Shown here: piece after piece, positions 9,475 through 20,664 of the stretch
Layout of the letters: each line of letters begins with the position of its first letter
How positions within the stretch are numbered: the first letter of the stretch is position 1
Source: Telmatactis stephensoni
Taxonomy: Eukaryota; Cnidaria; Anthozoa; Actiniaria; Isophelliidae
DNA length: 64,000 nucleotides
Assembly (NCBI GenBank): GCA_029948255.1
Contig: JALIZF010001832.1
Coordinates: 857,985-921,984, forward strand
Reading direction: 5' to 3'
Translations under genes and position numbers: made by a program
Notes under the pieces: model-generated
What the model saw: only the letters and a program-made list of their open reading frames with translations
What the model was told of the DNA's origin: nothing
Database searches by the model: none

Positions 9475-12400
9475 ATGCCACTAGAATTCTTGTTTGGGAG
9501 AAAGAAAACTCCCGAAGAAATGCTAAAGCAAAATCAGAGAGCGCTGAACCGAGCAATGAGGTGAGATGCAAACAACAACCGCCATTTTATTTTCTATGCT
9601 GCTTTGAATTTTGCTCACATTTTGTACGTCATTCTGCTTCCAAGAATGTAGTTTTATCTTAACACACACTAATACTTTACACCTGTCTTTGTCTTAGTGA
9701 TTGAATACTTAGGCAGCAATGTTTATCGTTTGGATATAACTTGTGTTTTATAGAGACCTCGACAGAGAACGTGCGAAAATGGAAGCACAAGAGAAAAAAG
9801 TCATTGCTGACATCAAAAAGATGGCTAAACTTGGTCAAATGGTAGGAATTTTGAAGTACAAACTAGAATGTACTGTTTAACACAAGTCGATAAATGAATT
9901 TGTTGGTGAGAATTTGGATATTTCTCCATGAGCAGTCCAGCAATGACATTTTCTAAAGGTTTTATTTTGGTCTTTTACAAATTACTTACCATCATAATTC
10001 AGATGAAATTAAAGAGTCTATCTATGATATAAAGTGTAAATACAGGCATGGATTCCTCTGTAATTAGAGCTCAATAATACTGCATAGGAAACCATTTTAA
10101 TGGGAGCCTTCACTTCACTTCACTTTATTATAATGTGCTACGTTATAAATAACATATAATGCACAGCGTGTTAACTCAAATCGACGTGAGTAATAAATAG
10201 ATAGCCAAATTGGCTTATGCTCCTTTGAAAAACAGTATACTGCACCTATCAATATAAGTCCCATAGGGGGACACTCAGGCAGTGGATGGGCATTTGATAG
10301 TAAACATGTGGCAATGGGACTACGAAATTGATAAGTGCATAACTATCATTAACTTGTCGCTCAAATGGAGGGTAGGTGCCTAATAGCAAAGCAATGGCAA
10401 TGGCAATGGCAAAGGCAATCAATCAAGAGGTAACCATGGCAACCAAGCCACGGGTCAACCTCGGCACCCGTCACACTGTAGCAACAGTGGAATAAATTAC
10501 TTACCATAAACCCCCAGAGGAGGGTGGGTGGGGCAAAAGGCACAAGCAAGCAGCTAAGCGGCAAGAGAGCAAGCAGCGACCACGATGCTTCAGGCACCTA
10601 TAGCGCATGCGCAAAACCATACACCGCTGGACAGAACAACGCTCCCAGTTAACTTTGCTTAATACTTAACCACATGAATGAACCATCTACAGCAAGCAAA
10701 TACAGTTATTAATTGAACTACATGTAGAGCAGTTTTTGTATGAGTGTGAAACAGATCTCAGACATCACAGTTTTAGGTTCCAAGCAATTTTACGCGCTTT
10801 TCGTTTTTCGTTTTTAAACTTTTAAAATGACAAACAAGACATTAATATTTAGAACTTTGCCTAGCAGCATACAATTTTGGAGAGTATAGACAGATTTTGA
10901 ATTATTCAAGGCGCAATTTTTTAACCCCAAAAATCACAATTTCTAGTCTTCTATTCAATAATTTTAAAAGCAAAGCAGCATGACAACTCTTCGACTGTCC
11001 AAATGTTGCACTTCCTCACATGCAACTTCATAGAGAAGTAGTCTGATATTTGAACAACATTTGGACAGTCAAAGAGTTGTCATGCTGCTTTGCTTTTAAA
11101 ATTATTGAATCGAAGACTAGAAATTGTGATTTTTGGGGTTAAAATAATTCAAAACCTGTCTATACGAATTTCTCCAAAATTGTATGCTGCTAGGCAAAGT
11201 CCTAAATATTAACGTCTCGTTTGTCATTTTAAAAGTTTAGGTCAAAAAACGCGTAAAATTGCTTGGAACCTAAAACTGTGACATCATCGTTTCGTCGCTA
11301 TGGTAACCCTGACGTAAACAAAACACCCACCAATAAAAATGTCAGTCTTTATGGAGTAAGTGGACGAAAGGTCATAACTGTAGGTGCTTTAAGAACTATA
11401 GCTAGCTATTTTGATTTGACCTGTCGAGCACTAGAAAAATTGTAGGAAGCCCCTTAAATGCCGCTCTTGAATGTTTTAATAGGATGCTGTTAAAATCATG
11501 GCCAAAGATCTTGTAAGAACCAGAAGATATGTGAAAAAGTTTATCTTGATGAGAGCAAATATACAGGCTGTGTCTCTCAAAATACAGGTACATATAAAAG
11601 TCAGTAGTGACTTGTGAAAAAGGTACAGGTATTTTTATGAATTATTTTCTAAGGCCTTTTTCTTGATGTATGATACATGTGTACTTATTGGGCTTGTTGA
11701 TTTTTGGGTAAGTTGGTATCAATTGTCTTGCGTTACCATAGATGCAGATGAAAATCTTCAGACTATGCTCATTTATGAAGCATTTTTTAAAAATCTATTT
11801 ATAAATAATTTAATTAATAATTTTATTTATTTTAAGTGTATTGTATGTTAGTAGCAAGTATAGCTCAGTTGGTTAGTGCGAGAGATCCCAAGTTCAATTC
11901 TCTGTTGGATCACCTCACACCTGTTTTGACCTCTTTCCATTCCATGTAGCTTTAATTAGCTTTAAATACCCTTAAAATGGAGTATTGATGAAAAGAGGGA
12001 GTAAAGAGCACACCATTGGCTTCCTAGGAGACCGGCATTCAGCTGATTGAACTACCAATGTTAAATATGAGTGCTTTACCTTTTTTATCTCTTTATAATT
12101 AACCATTTTCAAAAGTATGATATGATAGCACTGATTTATTTAATGCAATACAATGCATAAAGTGTTCTTCTGTGAATTGTTTTAGAGGAGCATCAAGCCA
12201 CATTATGCATGAATCTACAATTTTGTGGAATGTTTCCCCATCTTTCTATCAGTGCTTCATTGTAAGGGTAGATTCACTTCTGTCACAGAAACTGATTTGA
12301 GAGGAATTGAATTACTTGTATGTAAGTGTTTAGATCATTGTCCATTACAGATGTCCTGGGTCTTCAGGCATTCCCATTTCCCTGTTTATTAGATTTTTAT

Positions 12401-15400
12401 TCATTTGCATGCATGTAGCTTTTTTGTTTGTTTATTTATTAAATATGTTGTTTGTTTGTTTGTTGATGTTCTTTTCAGACATTACGATCCAATAATGCTA
12501 TGGCTCAAGCAATGAAGGGAGTTGCAAAGGTATGCTTGATAAATAAATATGATGTCTAAATCAGACTTAGCACTACTGCTGGACAAGACAATGTCCAGAC
12601 AGTAGTATCCAAGTGATCAAAGTGGGGAAATCAATGATGATGATGATGATTGATGTTTATGTTCTATTAATTGTTCAGTATTTCATTTTTCATTTTACTC
12701 AATATTTCTATGGAGTGACATCTCCATTATATGTTTTAATGTCTTTAAATCCTAAAGTGATTTATCAAGTTTCAATTTTATTCTCTTAGGCAATGGCAAC
12801 AATGAACAAACAGCTGAAGCTTCCAGAGATTCAGAAAATTATGATGGAGTTTGAAAAACAGGTATAATTTTAAAAATCCTTATAATATATTATGGTATAG
12901 AAGTTACTTTCTTTTAAGTCGGTAAAGTAAAGAAGCCCAATATACCAATCCTGTCATCTATAGATACGTTAGAAAGTCTTATTATCAAGATATTGCCTCA
13001 GAATAAATGTTGATTGCTTTTCAGTCAGAAATCATGGACATGAAGGAGGAGATGATGAATGATGCAGTTGATGATGTGATTGGAGATGAGGAGGATGATG
13101 AGGAAAGGTAAGTGTTATAACTAGAAAATGAATAATAGTATACTGCTCTTGGTGCATATGAAGTTAGCCTGATGAATTTTAAAGTGTAGACTGAGGTGTT
13201 AGCTCTTGGATGCATATATTGTGATTCTCATTAAGTAGATGTACATGTATGGTTCTCATTGAGTGCCAGTAACTGGCTAAAAAACTGGCTAAGTTTTTTT
13301 GAATTTTGAGCCATCTACTTTTTGGTGAAAAGGCTTTAAATATGTGTTAAACAAACCTGAATGAACAGTGAAAGCTGCTGCATACATGTACTTTTACATT
13401 GTTGCTGTCCACTCAGAAAACTTAATGAGAACCCTGGTGGTTTGAAATTACTTTTGGTTTGAAGATTTTCATCCCAGTTTGTTTTTTGTCTTTTATTGTT
13501 CCAGATTATTGTGATAATTAATATGGCACAAATTACAGCAAAAAAACAAAATTAATATTTTCAAACCACAAGTACATGTACACCTTCATGATGTCTCTCT
13601 GGTCTTCCATGACCATGTTTTGTGACTCTGCCATAGGTTTTCCCAAAACCTACACATTAATATGTTTGTTTCATTGTAGTGATAAATTAGTAGCACAAGT
13701 GTTTGATGAACTAGGACTTCAGCTAACAGAAGAGTGACTCTGCCATAGGTTTTCCCAAAACCTACACATTAATATGTTTGTTTCATTGTAGTGATAAATT
13801 AGTAGCACAAGTGTTTGATGAACTAGGACTTCAGCTAACAGAAGAGGTAAAGTTGCATGGGCTAACAGTAGACTGCAGTCAGCCAAGAGACCATAATACT
13901 AAGAGAGCGAAGCTCAGTGTTGATGTCTGTGCAATGTTCGTGGTGGCTAAGGCTATTCTTAATTAGTAACACCATCGCGCACGCAAGGCTCTCAAACAAT
14001 AGAATTTTATTTTTGCCATGCGTGCAGACGGGACCATTTGCATTCAGCATTTGAATTCTATTGTTTAAGAGCCTTGTGCGCATGATGGCAAAATTACTAA
14101 AAATAGCCTTACTTGCCGCGAACACCGCACTGACATCAATACTGAGTTTCACTCTCTTAGTATTATGGTATTATCTTGATACAGCTCAGATGTCCAGATT
14201 TTGTTCATTATTAGATCAAAGCCTTGTCTGAGCTCTTTGTTTATATGATTCTGCTTAAAGCAGAATGTGGTCAAACCAATGTCATTTGAGTGCCTCATTT
14301 TATTGTCTGCAATGTGAAGTGACTGTATTTGCCAGCTAGGGTTAGCAGTCGCTAAAAATTTCACAAAAAAGTGTGAAAAAAGAATTCAGTCAGAATTTTA
14401 AAAATTCCCAAAAATTACTGCAAACTATTACTTGTTGCCAATTAATTGGGGGTTAATACTTTAGCATAAATTATATGCTAAAACTTCTTTCTACATAACA
14501 AAATAATTTATGCCAAAAACCAAATATGTATATAACCAAATTTATGTGACAAAACAGTTGCTTATATTTCATTATATACTAAAACAAATTTATGCAAGAA
14601 AACAGTCGCTTATATACAATTTATGCCATATTAAACCAAATATGTACATAACCAAATTTATGCAGCGACAAAACAGTCGCTTGCATTTCGTTAAGTTCTC
14701 ATTCCCCATTCCCCAATTGCTTATATTTTGTTTAGTGCTGATTCTCCATTTATGCGACAAAACAGAACTTTTGTTCATTAACGAAATATAAGCGATTGTT
14801 TTGTGGCATAAATGGGGAATTAATATTTAACGAAATTTTAGCAATTATTTTCTCGCATAAATGGAAAATCAGTACTTTATAACGAAATATAAGCGATTGT
14901 TTTCTCACATAAATGGAGAATTAGTACTTAATGAAATATAAGCAACTGTTTTGTTGCATAAGTGGCAGGAGAATTTGTACTTAACGAAACATAAGCGACT
15001 GTTTTGTCGCATAAATGGAGAATCAATAGTTAACTAAACATAAGTGACGGTTTTGTGGCATAAATGGCAAATCAGCCTATGACGAAATTTAAGCGACTGT
15101 TTTGTCGCGTATTTTATGTTTCATTGAACTAAATTTAAGCGATTGTTTTTTCGCCTATTTTTTGTTATGTGAATTTTAGTTATATTCTATTGTTATTACA
15201 TATGCATTTATTAGCATAAAATATTTTGTTATATGTATTTAATAGCATATTATGCTATTATATATATTCCCACACTCACGGTCTTTAGGAGAAAATGTTG
15301 CCTTTGTAATTTCAACTGCAAAAATGGTTAGACCTTTATGTCTTCTCACATACAATGTAAGGACGTTAAACTGTAGGCCACATCTCTCCAAAACCACTAC

Positions 15401-17394
15401 ACATTACCCTTGCATTGGAGGGACATTAAAGAACCCACACCACTATTCGGGGAGAGTAGGCCATGAAGTTGCCAGCGTGCGTGGTCTGTCCTAAAACACT
15501 ACAGGACCCACAGTAATTGGCTGTCAAAGTTGTTGTTGGTGTCCCTGCCTTCATTGGAAGGAATAAGCTTATAATTAGATATACATTGCAATGGTAAATT
15601 GATCATTTTGTCTGATGTTTGATTTACTCTTTTTGGGGTTTCTAGCTGTCTGACATTCCAGGCACTGGTACTAATGTTGCAAAAAAAGAGCCTGCTGGTG
15701 CAGCAAAGGTTCCTGCAATGGCTGACGCTGATGCTGATTTACAGGCTAGGTACAGTATATACAGGTCTAAACTTTATGCATCCTCAGAAATCTAGGGGGT
15801 ATTGTTCTGTTCCTTGTTTCTCACTCCAAAAAAATACCCCTGGGAACATTATCTGTTAGAACTGGTTGCTGAAGTCTATATTCATCTGCAACTCAAGCTC
15901 TCAATCAACTGAACTGGAAGACCCTTCAACAGTGTCGTACCTTCCACCATGTTGTTTTGGCCTTCAAATATCTAAATGGATATATTGACTATGATCAGCT
16001 CAGGGTTCAATTCAATATTTGTAAAAGTGCAAAGTTTCAGTTTATAAGATGAATAAGGGAAAAATTACAGCAAATTCAAGATTAGGTATTTTCTTAAGAT
16101 TCATTTGGAAAAAGGCATTGAATTTTATGAGTTTTCCATCCAATGCATTTTTCCAAATGAATCTTAAGAAAATTTCCAATCTTGAATTTACTATCATTTC
16201 TACTGTATTACATCTTATAAACTGAAACTTTGCACTTTCACTAATATCAAGGTGATTTAGGGGAGATAGGGTCATGTGACCTGTTAGTGCAAGTCCCCCC
16301 CATTGTGTTGGGTGATATTAATGTGGTTCTGGGCATTGTAGTTTTTGTAATTTCTACTCATATAACCCTTTCAGTTAAATTGCATACAGTTGCATGCATT
16401 TACGTGTAGCCTGACAGCATTTCTTTAATATACATGTAGGTGTTCTGACACTTGTATAACTCATAAATTAGAATTTGACAGTTTGTCAGATTACTTGACT
16501 GCTTATACAAATATTTTTTCCTCTTTATTGGGTGTAATGTATAATATGGGTGTTTTCAATTTAGTGGAACCAACCAGCCAGAATGGCCAGTTCTTCAATG
16601 GTACGTCAATTCCTAGCTCTGGCTGGAATCAGTCCTAAGGGAGCATTCATTTTTAGGAGGGGGTGGGCCGGAGGAATTGAGGGGTGGGCCAAAAGAAATT
16701 TACTCTATGAAAGGGAGGGGGTCATGTTTTTCTGAAAGTTAAACCAGGTCAAGGGACCCTATTTTCATATTTGGAAGTGGGGTGGGTCATCAATATAGTT
16801 CAATTCCTTACTGTGGGGGCTTGCATATTTTTTGTATTTTGATTCCTGCAATTACTCCAGCCCACCCCCCTCCTAAAAAATGAATGCTCCCTAAGAAATC
16901 AGGCTGTTCTGGCCAGTTGTTTCCACTAAATGGAAAACACCCTATAAACTCAGAAGAAATAGAAATGAGATGAGAAAATGAATGTTATTTAGGAGAATGA
17001 GGAGAATTGCAAAAATGGGATGGTTTCTCAAACATACAAAAGGGTAGATATAAATGTGTATTAGAAAAGCTAAAGCATGCCTAACTTTTGAACCTGAGTA
17101 GAACTTGAATATCATGATGTGAAACTTTTATTGAAATCTTCTGACACCTGTCTGTTAATTAAAATTGTTTTTCTTCTTGCTATTTCCAAAATATTCATAC
17201 TTATTGCAAAACCAATTAGATTGTCTGCTTGAGAAGTGTAAGTGTGCAGATGTTTGCAAATTCATTCACCAGAATGGCAACCAACAGAACCAAAAACTAA
17301 AAAGACAAAGAATGAATCTAATTGTATGTATTCTTTCATATTTATTGTTTTTTTCCTTTCCTCATTTAGGCTAGAAAATCTCAGAAGAGAATAG
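9475..17394 (+). CDS. CHMP2A: ESCRT-III subunit, charged multivesicular body protein 2a (Vps2-like)
   Basis: Joins nine exons: 9475-9560, 9754-9841, 11483-11587, 12479-12529, 12790-12861, 13025-13107, 13792-13846, 15646-15749 and 17370-17394. The frame stays open and gives 222 residues, the length I recall for human CHMP2A. The start MPLEFLFGRKKTPEEMLKQN is the amphipathic N-terminus and first helix typical of CHMP2A. The basic core (VRTRRYVKKF) precedes an acidic linker (GDEEDDEES). The end (ADADADLQARLENLRRE) is the MIT-interacting motif that binds the AAA ATPase Vps4. The protein polymerises with CHMP3/CHMP4 on endosomal and plasma membranes for budding and scission. The seventh exon is duplicated just upstream as a copy without a donor site. 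Introns carry several foldback elements and two LINE/SINE remnants. A likely poly(A) signal AATAAA is at 18130. Confidence 0.95.
10100..10640. repeat. Unclassified repeat-like segment in CHMP2 intron 2
   Basis: It begins with TTCACTTCACTTCACTTTAT, holds a short GCAATG run at 10388-10415 and is richer in G+C than its surroundings toward 10640. It reads like a retroposed copy with an A/T-rich tail, but I could not find a second copy in the window. Confidence 0.3.
10765..11284. mobile_element. Large foldback element, arms of about 240 bp
   Basis: The left arm starts TCACAGTTTTAGGTTCCAAG and the right arm ends with its inverse. The arms remain nearly identical inward through the ACAAACAAGACATTAATATT region to a small centre near 11025-11045. 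The RNA of CHMP2 intron 2 could fold into a hairpin of about 240 bp here. No coding capacity is seen. Confidence 0.9.
11855..12010 (+). mobile_element. tRNA-derived SINE, degraded copy
   Basis: The A box (TATAGCTCAGTTGGTTAGTG) and B box (AAGTTCAATTCTCTGTTGG) match the heads at 63540-63600 and, inverted, at 49985-50049. The body segment TTTAATTAGCTTTAAATACC is shared with both. It has more substitutions than the other two copies, so it is probably older. Confidence 0.8.
13622..13846. repeat. 112-bp tandem duplication covering a CHMP2 exon and its acceptor
   Basis: Bases 13623-13734 and 13735-13846 are identical by eye. Each unit holds 57 bp of intron with the CATTGTAG acceptor and the 55-bp exon. 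The exon of unit 1 (13680-13734) is followed by TGACTC from the start of unit 2 instead of GTAAAG, so only unit 2 keeps a donor. Using the first acceptor would put TGA directly after the exon. Confidence 0.95.
13891..14167. mobile_element. Foldback element in CHMP2 intron 7
   Basis: The left end (CCATAATACTAAGAGAGCG) and the right end (CACTCTCTTAGTATTATGG) start inverted arms of more than 100 bp, reaching inward through CTCAGTGTTGATGTC and AAGGCTATT to the AATAGAATT segment. A fragment of the same end opens the window at 9-34. It lies 45 bp after the donor of the duplicated exon. Confidence 0.85.
14490..15165. repeat. Approximately 50-bp repeat array in two opposed halves
   Basis: From about 14780 to 15160 there are eight units of close to 50 bp with the core AAGCGACTGTTTTGTCGCAT followed by AAATGGAGAATCAGTAC. 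From about 14500 to 14780 the same unit recurs in reverse complement (ACAAAACAGTCGCTTATAT). The array is therefore head-to-head around 14780. The core itself is a small hairpin (GCGAC, loop, GTCGC). Both strands lack long open frames. Confidence 0.85.
15300..15520. repeat. Dispersed-repeat-like segment
   Basis: The stretch with GACATTAAAGAACCCACACC resembles a sequence often seen in invertebrate interspersed repeats. The open frame across it has no family resemblance. No second copy was found here, so this is a weak call. Confidence 0.3.
15860..16015 (+). pseudogene. LINE reverse-transcriptase C-terminal fragment
   Basis: The frame starting at about 15876 reads ATQALNQLNWKTLQQCRTFH, then VVLAFKYLNGYIDYDQL. 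This is the wording of the C-terminal tail of CR1/L2-group LINE proteins. It stops against the foldback element at 16018 and has no upstream RT motifs, so it is a short dead fragment within a CHMP2 intron. Confidence 0.65.
16018..16290. mobile_element. Foldback element, ACTAACAGGTCAC-ended family, copy 1
   Basis: Arms begin with GCAAAGTTTCAGTTTATAAG and its inverse and close at ATGAATCTTAAGAAAAT. The right side continues to GGAGATAGGGTCATGTGACC and TGTTAGTG, which is the terminal repeat of the copy at 61465-61807. The matching left terminus is missing here. Confidence 0.85.
16547..16943. mobile_element. Nested pair of inverted-repeat elements
   Basis: The outer arms are GGTGTTTTCAATTTAGTGGA at 16548 and its inverse near 16923-16942. 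Inside, a second element runs from CTAAGGGAGCATTCATTTTT at 16635 to its inverse ending CTAAG at 16895. The inner copy splits the right-hand part of the outer one. Confidence 0.85.
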
Positions 17395-17462
17395 TTCCAA
17401 GAATGTTGCTGTAAAATGTGGTGCTTTGTACATGTATATACATATATTCTATTGATTTAGTT

Positions 17463-17838
17463 TAAGAGGAGATTTTTTTCAATGACGAGCAATAATGGTC
17501 AAAAGTGCCAAAATCTAGACCTTCATGCGAGTTCTAATCAAAATTTTTGTTCTGGATTAACACACAAATCCTTTTTCTACCAGTTAAAAACTGATGTACC
17601 AAGATAAAATACCTGTTTAAAGCAGATTTTTGAATTGTACAAAGACATTTTCTTGAAGTTGCGTTGGGATTAAGCTTTTTCAAGTTGAATATAAAGAAAA
17701 CATAGCAAATGAGCAAATGAACTACTTACAAACAACTTAAACTTTCTGTCAGAAATGATTTTAGTTTTGTACAACAGCTATTCTTCAACTCAGGAGTTTT
17801 TGTTGTTCACCGCTTGAACTTGAAAAAAATCCCCTCTT
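17463..17838. mobile_element. MITE-like element after the CHMP2 stop codon
   Basis: Its ends are short inverted repeats (AAGAGGAGATTTTTTTCAA at 17464 and the inverse near 17820-17838). The interior matches 33125-33465 over several hundred bp. It lies in the CHMP2 3' UTR or just beyond it. Confidence 0.75.
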
Positions 17839-18337
17839 AATATCATTTATTATATTGTATAATAATTTTACATTTTACCTGCTTTTGAGTCCCTCATAAA
17901 AAATGAACCCAGATTACAACAAATTTTAGTAGGATAAAAAAACTCACACAACTTAAAACTTGCTACAGTGCATCCCCATTAATACCATCACCTGTCCGTA
18001 ATGACACACCAAAAATACTGGCTGTTATAATATTGTCTACTTGTGGTTCCAAAATTTAGGTGGCTGTAATAATGGTGTTGCTGTAAAGCAGGGTTGCACT
18101 TTTTGTTTAATTTGTGAATTCATTATTTTAATAAACCCTAAAAATGGTAATTTCTCCATGTATTGGACACAGCTGACATAAAAATCACCAAATTAAACAT
18201 TATAATAGAATGAAGCTGGAAGAAATATGACCACTTGAATATATTGCTCAATGTTTAATTTGTTTTGCCAAATATAATGAAATTCAATATTTTGAAAAGA
18301 TATTGAATATATGACCATAAGACCATGATGGAGACCC

Positions 18338-18399
18338 CCCTCCCCCCCCCCCCCAAAAACAAAAAACAAAAAAACAAAAACAAAAACAAAAAAACAAAG
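18338..18399. repeat. Poly(C) tract followed by (CAAAA)n
   Basis: A run of about 20 C, broken once, leads into a CAAAA/CAAAAA repeat. Simple sequence only. Confidence 0.9.
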
Positions 18400-19168
18400 G
18401 CATCTACTGACACCTTTTGGACTACTAAGTTGTTTTACTGGACATTTTTATGGTCAGAATAGAATTCAAGGTTTGAGCATGCTCTGAAAGTAATGAGCAT
18501 GCTCATAGTATCTCGAGCTGTGTGAACCAATATCCCATATGGCTGGGTGACATCCAGCACCATATTTACTCTGAAAGTCATAAAGAGTCATTTTTTCAAC
18601 TTTGAACATTTGGTAACTAGGTGATACATGTAATACCATGACTACATGCACATCAAGTACATGATAAATCTACATGTGTAAATCACAAATAAATTTTGCT
18701 ATTTAAAATAAATTTTGACTTTTGAAGTCCAAAGAATTATTATTTTATAGTGGCTTTTTACTGGAGTTTTTTTTGTTTGATTTGGGTTGTGTAAAATACA
18801 ATACACCAGTGGAGGTGGCAGCCCCCCAATATTTTAGAAAATACTTTGGAGTACACGTACAAGTACAACTTGTACGTGTACAGGACTGTCCTGTTCTAGC
18901 CTTACAATGGTAACATAAACACTTGATTAGCCCTCCAAAACAAAGCTAGCTCTGTGGTCGCTGCACAACAAGGTAATACAGCTACAGTGCTGAACTATGG
19001 GAAAACAACAATGTGGGTGTTGACAACCTGAGTATTTCATGTCCCTCAAACAAGATCTTTGAGGTGTTGAACACAGTTTACAAACTGTGTGGCACTGTTC
19101 AGAAAATATCTGTACCCCATGCCAAGGAGGAGGGAATCTGAAATTCCATCTTTATTTTTAGTGTAGTC

Positions 19169-19224
19169 CTTCCTTCCTTCCTTCCTTCCTTCCTTCCTTC
19201 CTTCCTTCCTTCCTTCCTTCCTTT
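19169..19224. repeat. (CTTC)n microsatellite, short
   Basis: About 14 perfect TTCC units. The minus-strand KEGR open frame here is noise. Confidence 0.95.
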
Positions 19225-19539
19225 TTTTGTCCATATTAGGCCAAATACGAGAAGACTGGAAATGTTAGCACGGTGGAGGTACCTAATTCCAATTTACCTC
19301 GTTGATTCTCCTTGATGGGAAAGGGAAAGAAGAAAAGAAATGGCAAAATTGCGCTTTTCAAAATGTGACCTAATAGCCGAAAAGCTAAGAAATATGAAAA
19401 CATGAATAAATGAATAAAAGCAGGAGTTAATCATTCAGCATTAAAATGTAAAACAAAATGAGTAGATTACTCAGATCAGTGATAGATAACCGAGCGAAAA
19501 TATTCACAGCCTCGGACCGACCCTTGTGTCGTGGAGTTC

Positions 19540-19761
19540 CTGTGGTAAGCGAAGGCAAGCCAAAAAGGCGCGCTTTTCGTGATTTGAAAGGGCAACTAGC
19601 CAATCAGAGGAGCCATAACGTCATTCATGGGCATTTTAGTGGTATCTCGGTGTGGTAGCTTTGGGAAGCGCGCGACATTACTTTTGCCTTCAAATCTGAT
19701 TTTCTTTGAAAAGGTTTTTCTCTTTTTATTATTGTGTTGTAATTGTTCTTTATTTATAGAG
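19540..19761 (+). promoter_or_regulatory. Possible promoter and untranslated first exon of the guanylate cyclase gene
   Basis: A CG-richer patch contains GCCAATCAG at 19599 and GCGCGCG at about 19671. A strong donor consensus (GAG, then GTAAGT) lies at 19761/19762. A matching acceptor (TTTTTTCAG) ends at 20861, 29 bp before the guanylate cyclase start codon. A 5' UTR intron from 19762 to 20861 is therefore possible. No transcript evidence is available. Confidence 0.35.
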
Positions 19762-20295
19762 GTAAGTAGCACCTTACAGAGCTATAAATGATGCTTTCAA
19801 ATGTAGGCTTATGGACGTGTTTTTAAAGTTTTTGCTACTTCTTTTTTCCGAGGTTTCGCCCACTTTCAAACCGTTGCTTGTAGCCGTCCAGACTTTATAA
19901 TAGTAGTCATAGTATTGTTTAACTATAGAAAAACTGACATTATGCGTCTGTTATGTCCATGAAAATACTTATTGAGGCGTTTTATTCTTAGAGGCTGTAC
20001 TGATCTAGACACAAGGAAGTTTTATTTTCGTTTCTGGAGACTGAAGAGTTTGTCGGGGGAGGCTGGCCCACTGACAGTGACTTTCTACAAGGAGAAGAGT
20101 CAAGTCTTGGTTCACAAGGTTTACCCAGCAACCCCAGGTATTTTATAACTGACAAGGCGTCAAGAGCATCTTGAAAAACCGTTTTGGTATTATATTGTTT
20201 TTGTTTGTTGTCTGTTTGTTTAGTGATTGGTTTTCGTTTTTTAACTGCCTCATTTCTTTGCAAAATTAAATAAGACTTACTATTATTGAAGTAGT

Positions 20296-20402
20296 GAGCT
20301 TTTATTATGTAATTCCAAAAGCCACAGTACAGAAATATAATTACCATAGCTGGAAAGAGCACGTCAAAATTAGTAAAGCTGTGAAGTTTGAATAAAGTAT
20401 CT
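20296..20402. mobile_element. Half copy of the AGCTTTTAT-ended foldback family
   Basis: GAGCTTTTATTATGTAATTC, CACAGTACAGAAATATAATT and ACCATAGCTGGAAAGAGC match one arm of the complete element at 42651-42999. The opposite arm is absent. Confidence 0.75.
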
Positions 20403-20488
20403 TTAAAACTCACGAAGATATGTATGTTATTAAGCTTAATTGTTTTTCTGTTTTACGAATTTAAAAATACCTGATAAAAGCTCATTAT

Positions 20489-20664
20489 AACAATGAAAAA
20501 TGATAAAGTAAAAGGGGAAAATTATTAATTTTCACATCTATCAGCATATATAGTTTCCGGCGCGGTGACTGTTTCGTGAGTCACTCACGAAACAGTCACC
20601 ACGCCGGAAACTTGCTGATTTTTCATTTTCCCTTTTTACTTCATCATTTCTCATTGTTATACTT
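20489..20664. mobile_element. Foldback element with a near-perfect central hairpin
   Basis: The arms meet at a four-base centre near 20580, with CGGTGACTGTTTCGTGAG facing its inverse. They continue outward through TTTCCGGCG, ATCAGCA, GGGAAAAT and AAATGATAAAGT-like sequence. It lies in the candidate 5' UTR intron of the next gene. Confidence 0.8.

Noticed and set aside
13680..13734. First copy of exon 7 as a normal CHMP2 exon
   Set aside because: No donor site follows it, and including it would end translation at once. The second copy keeps the frame, so it was used in the gene model.
14149..14364. 71-residue minus-strand open frame
   Set aside because: Begins in a CHMP2 intron and runs into a foldback element. 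I could not match it to a transposon protein with confidence.
15252..15494. 80-residue open frame
   Set aside because: Lies in a repeat-like segment of a CHMP2 intron. No domain, and no plausible splice link to the gene.
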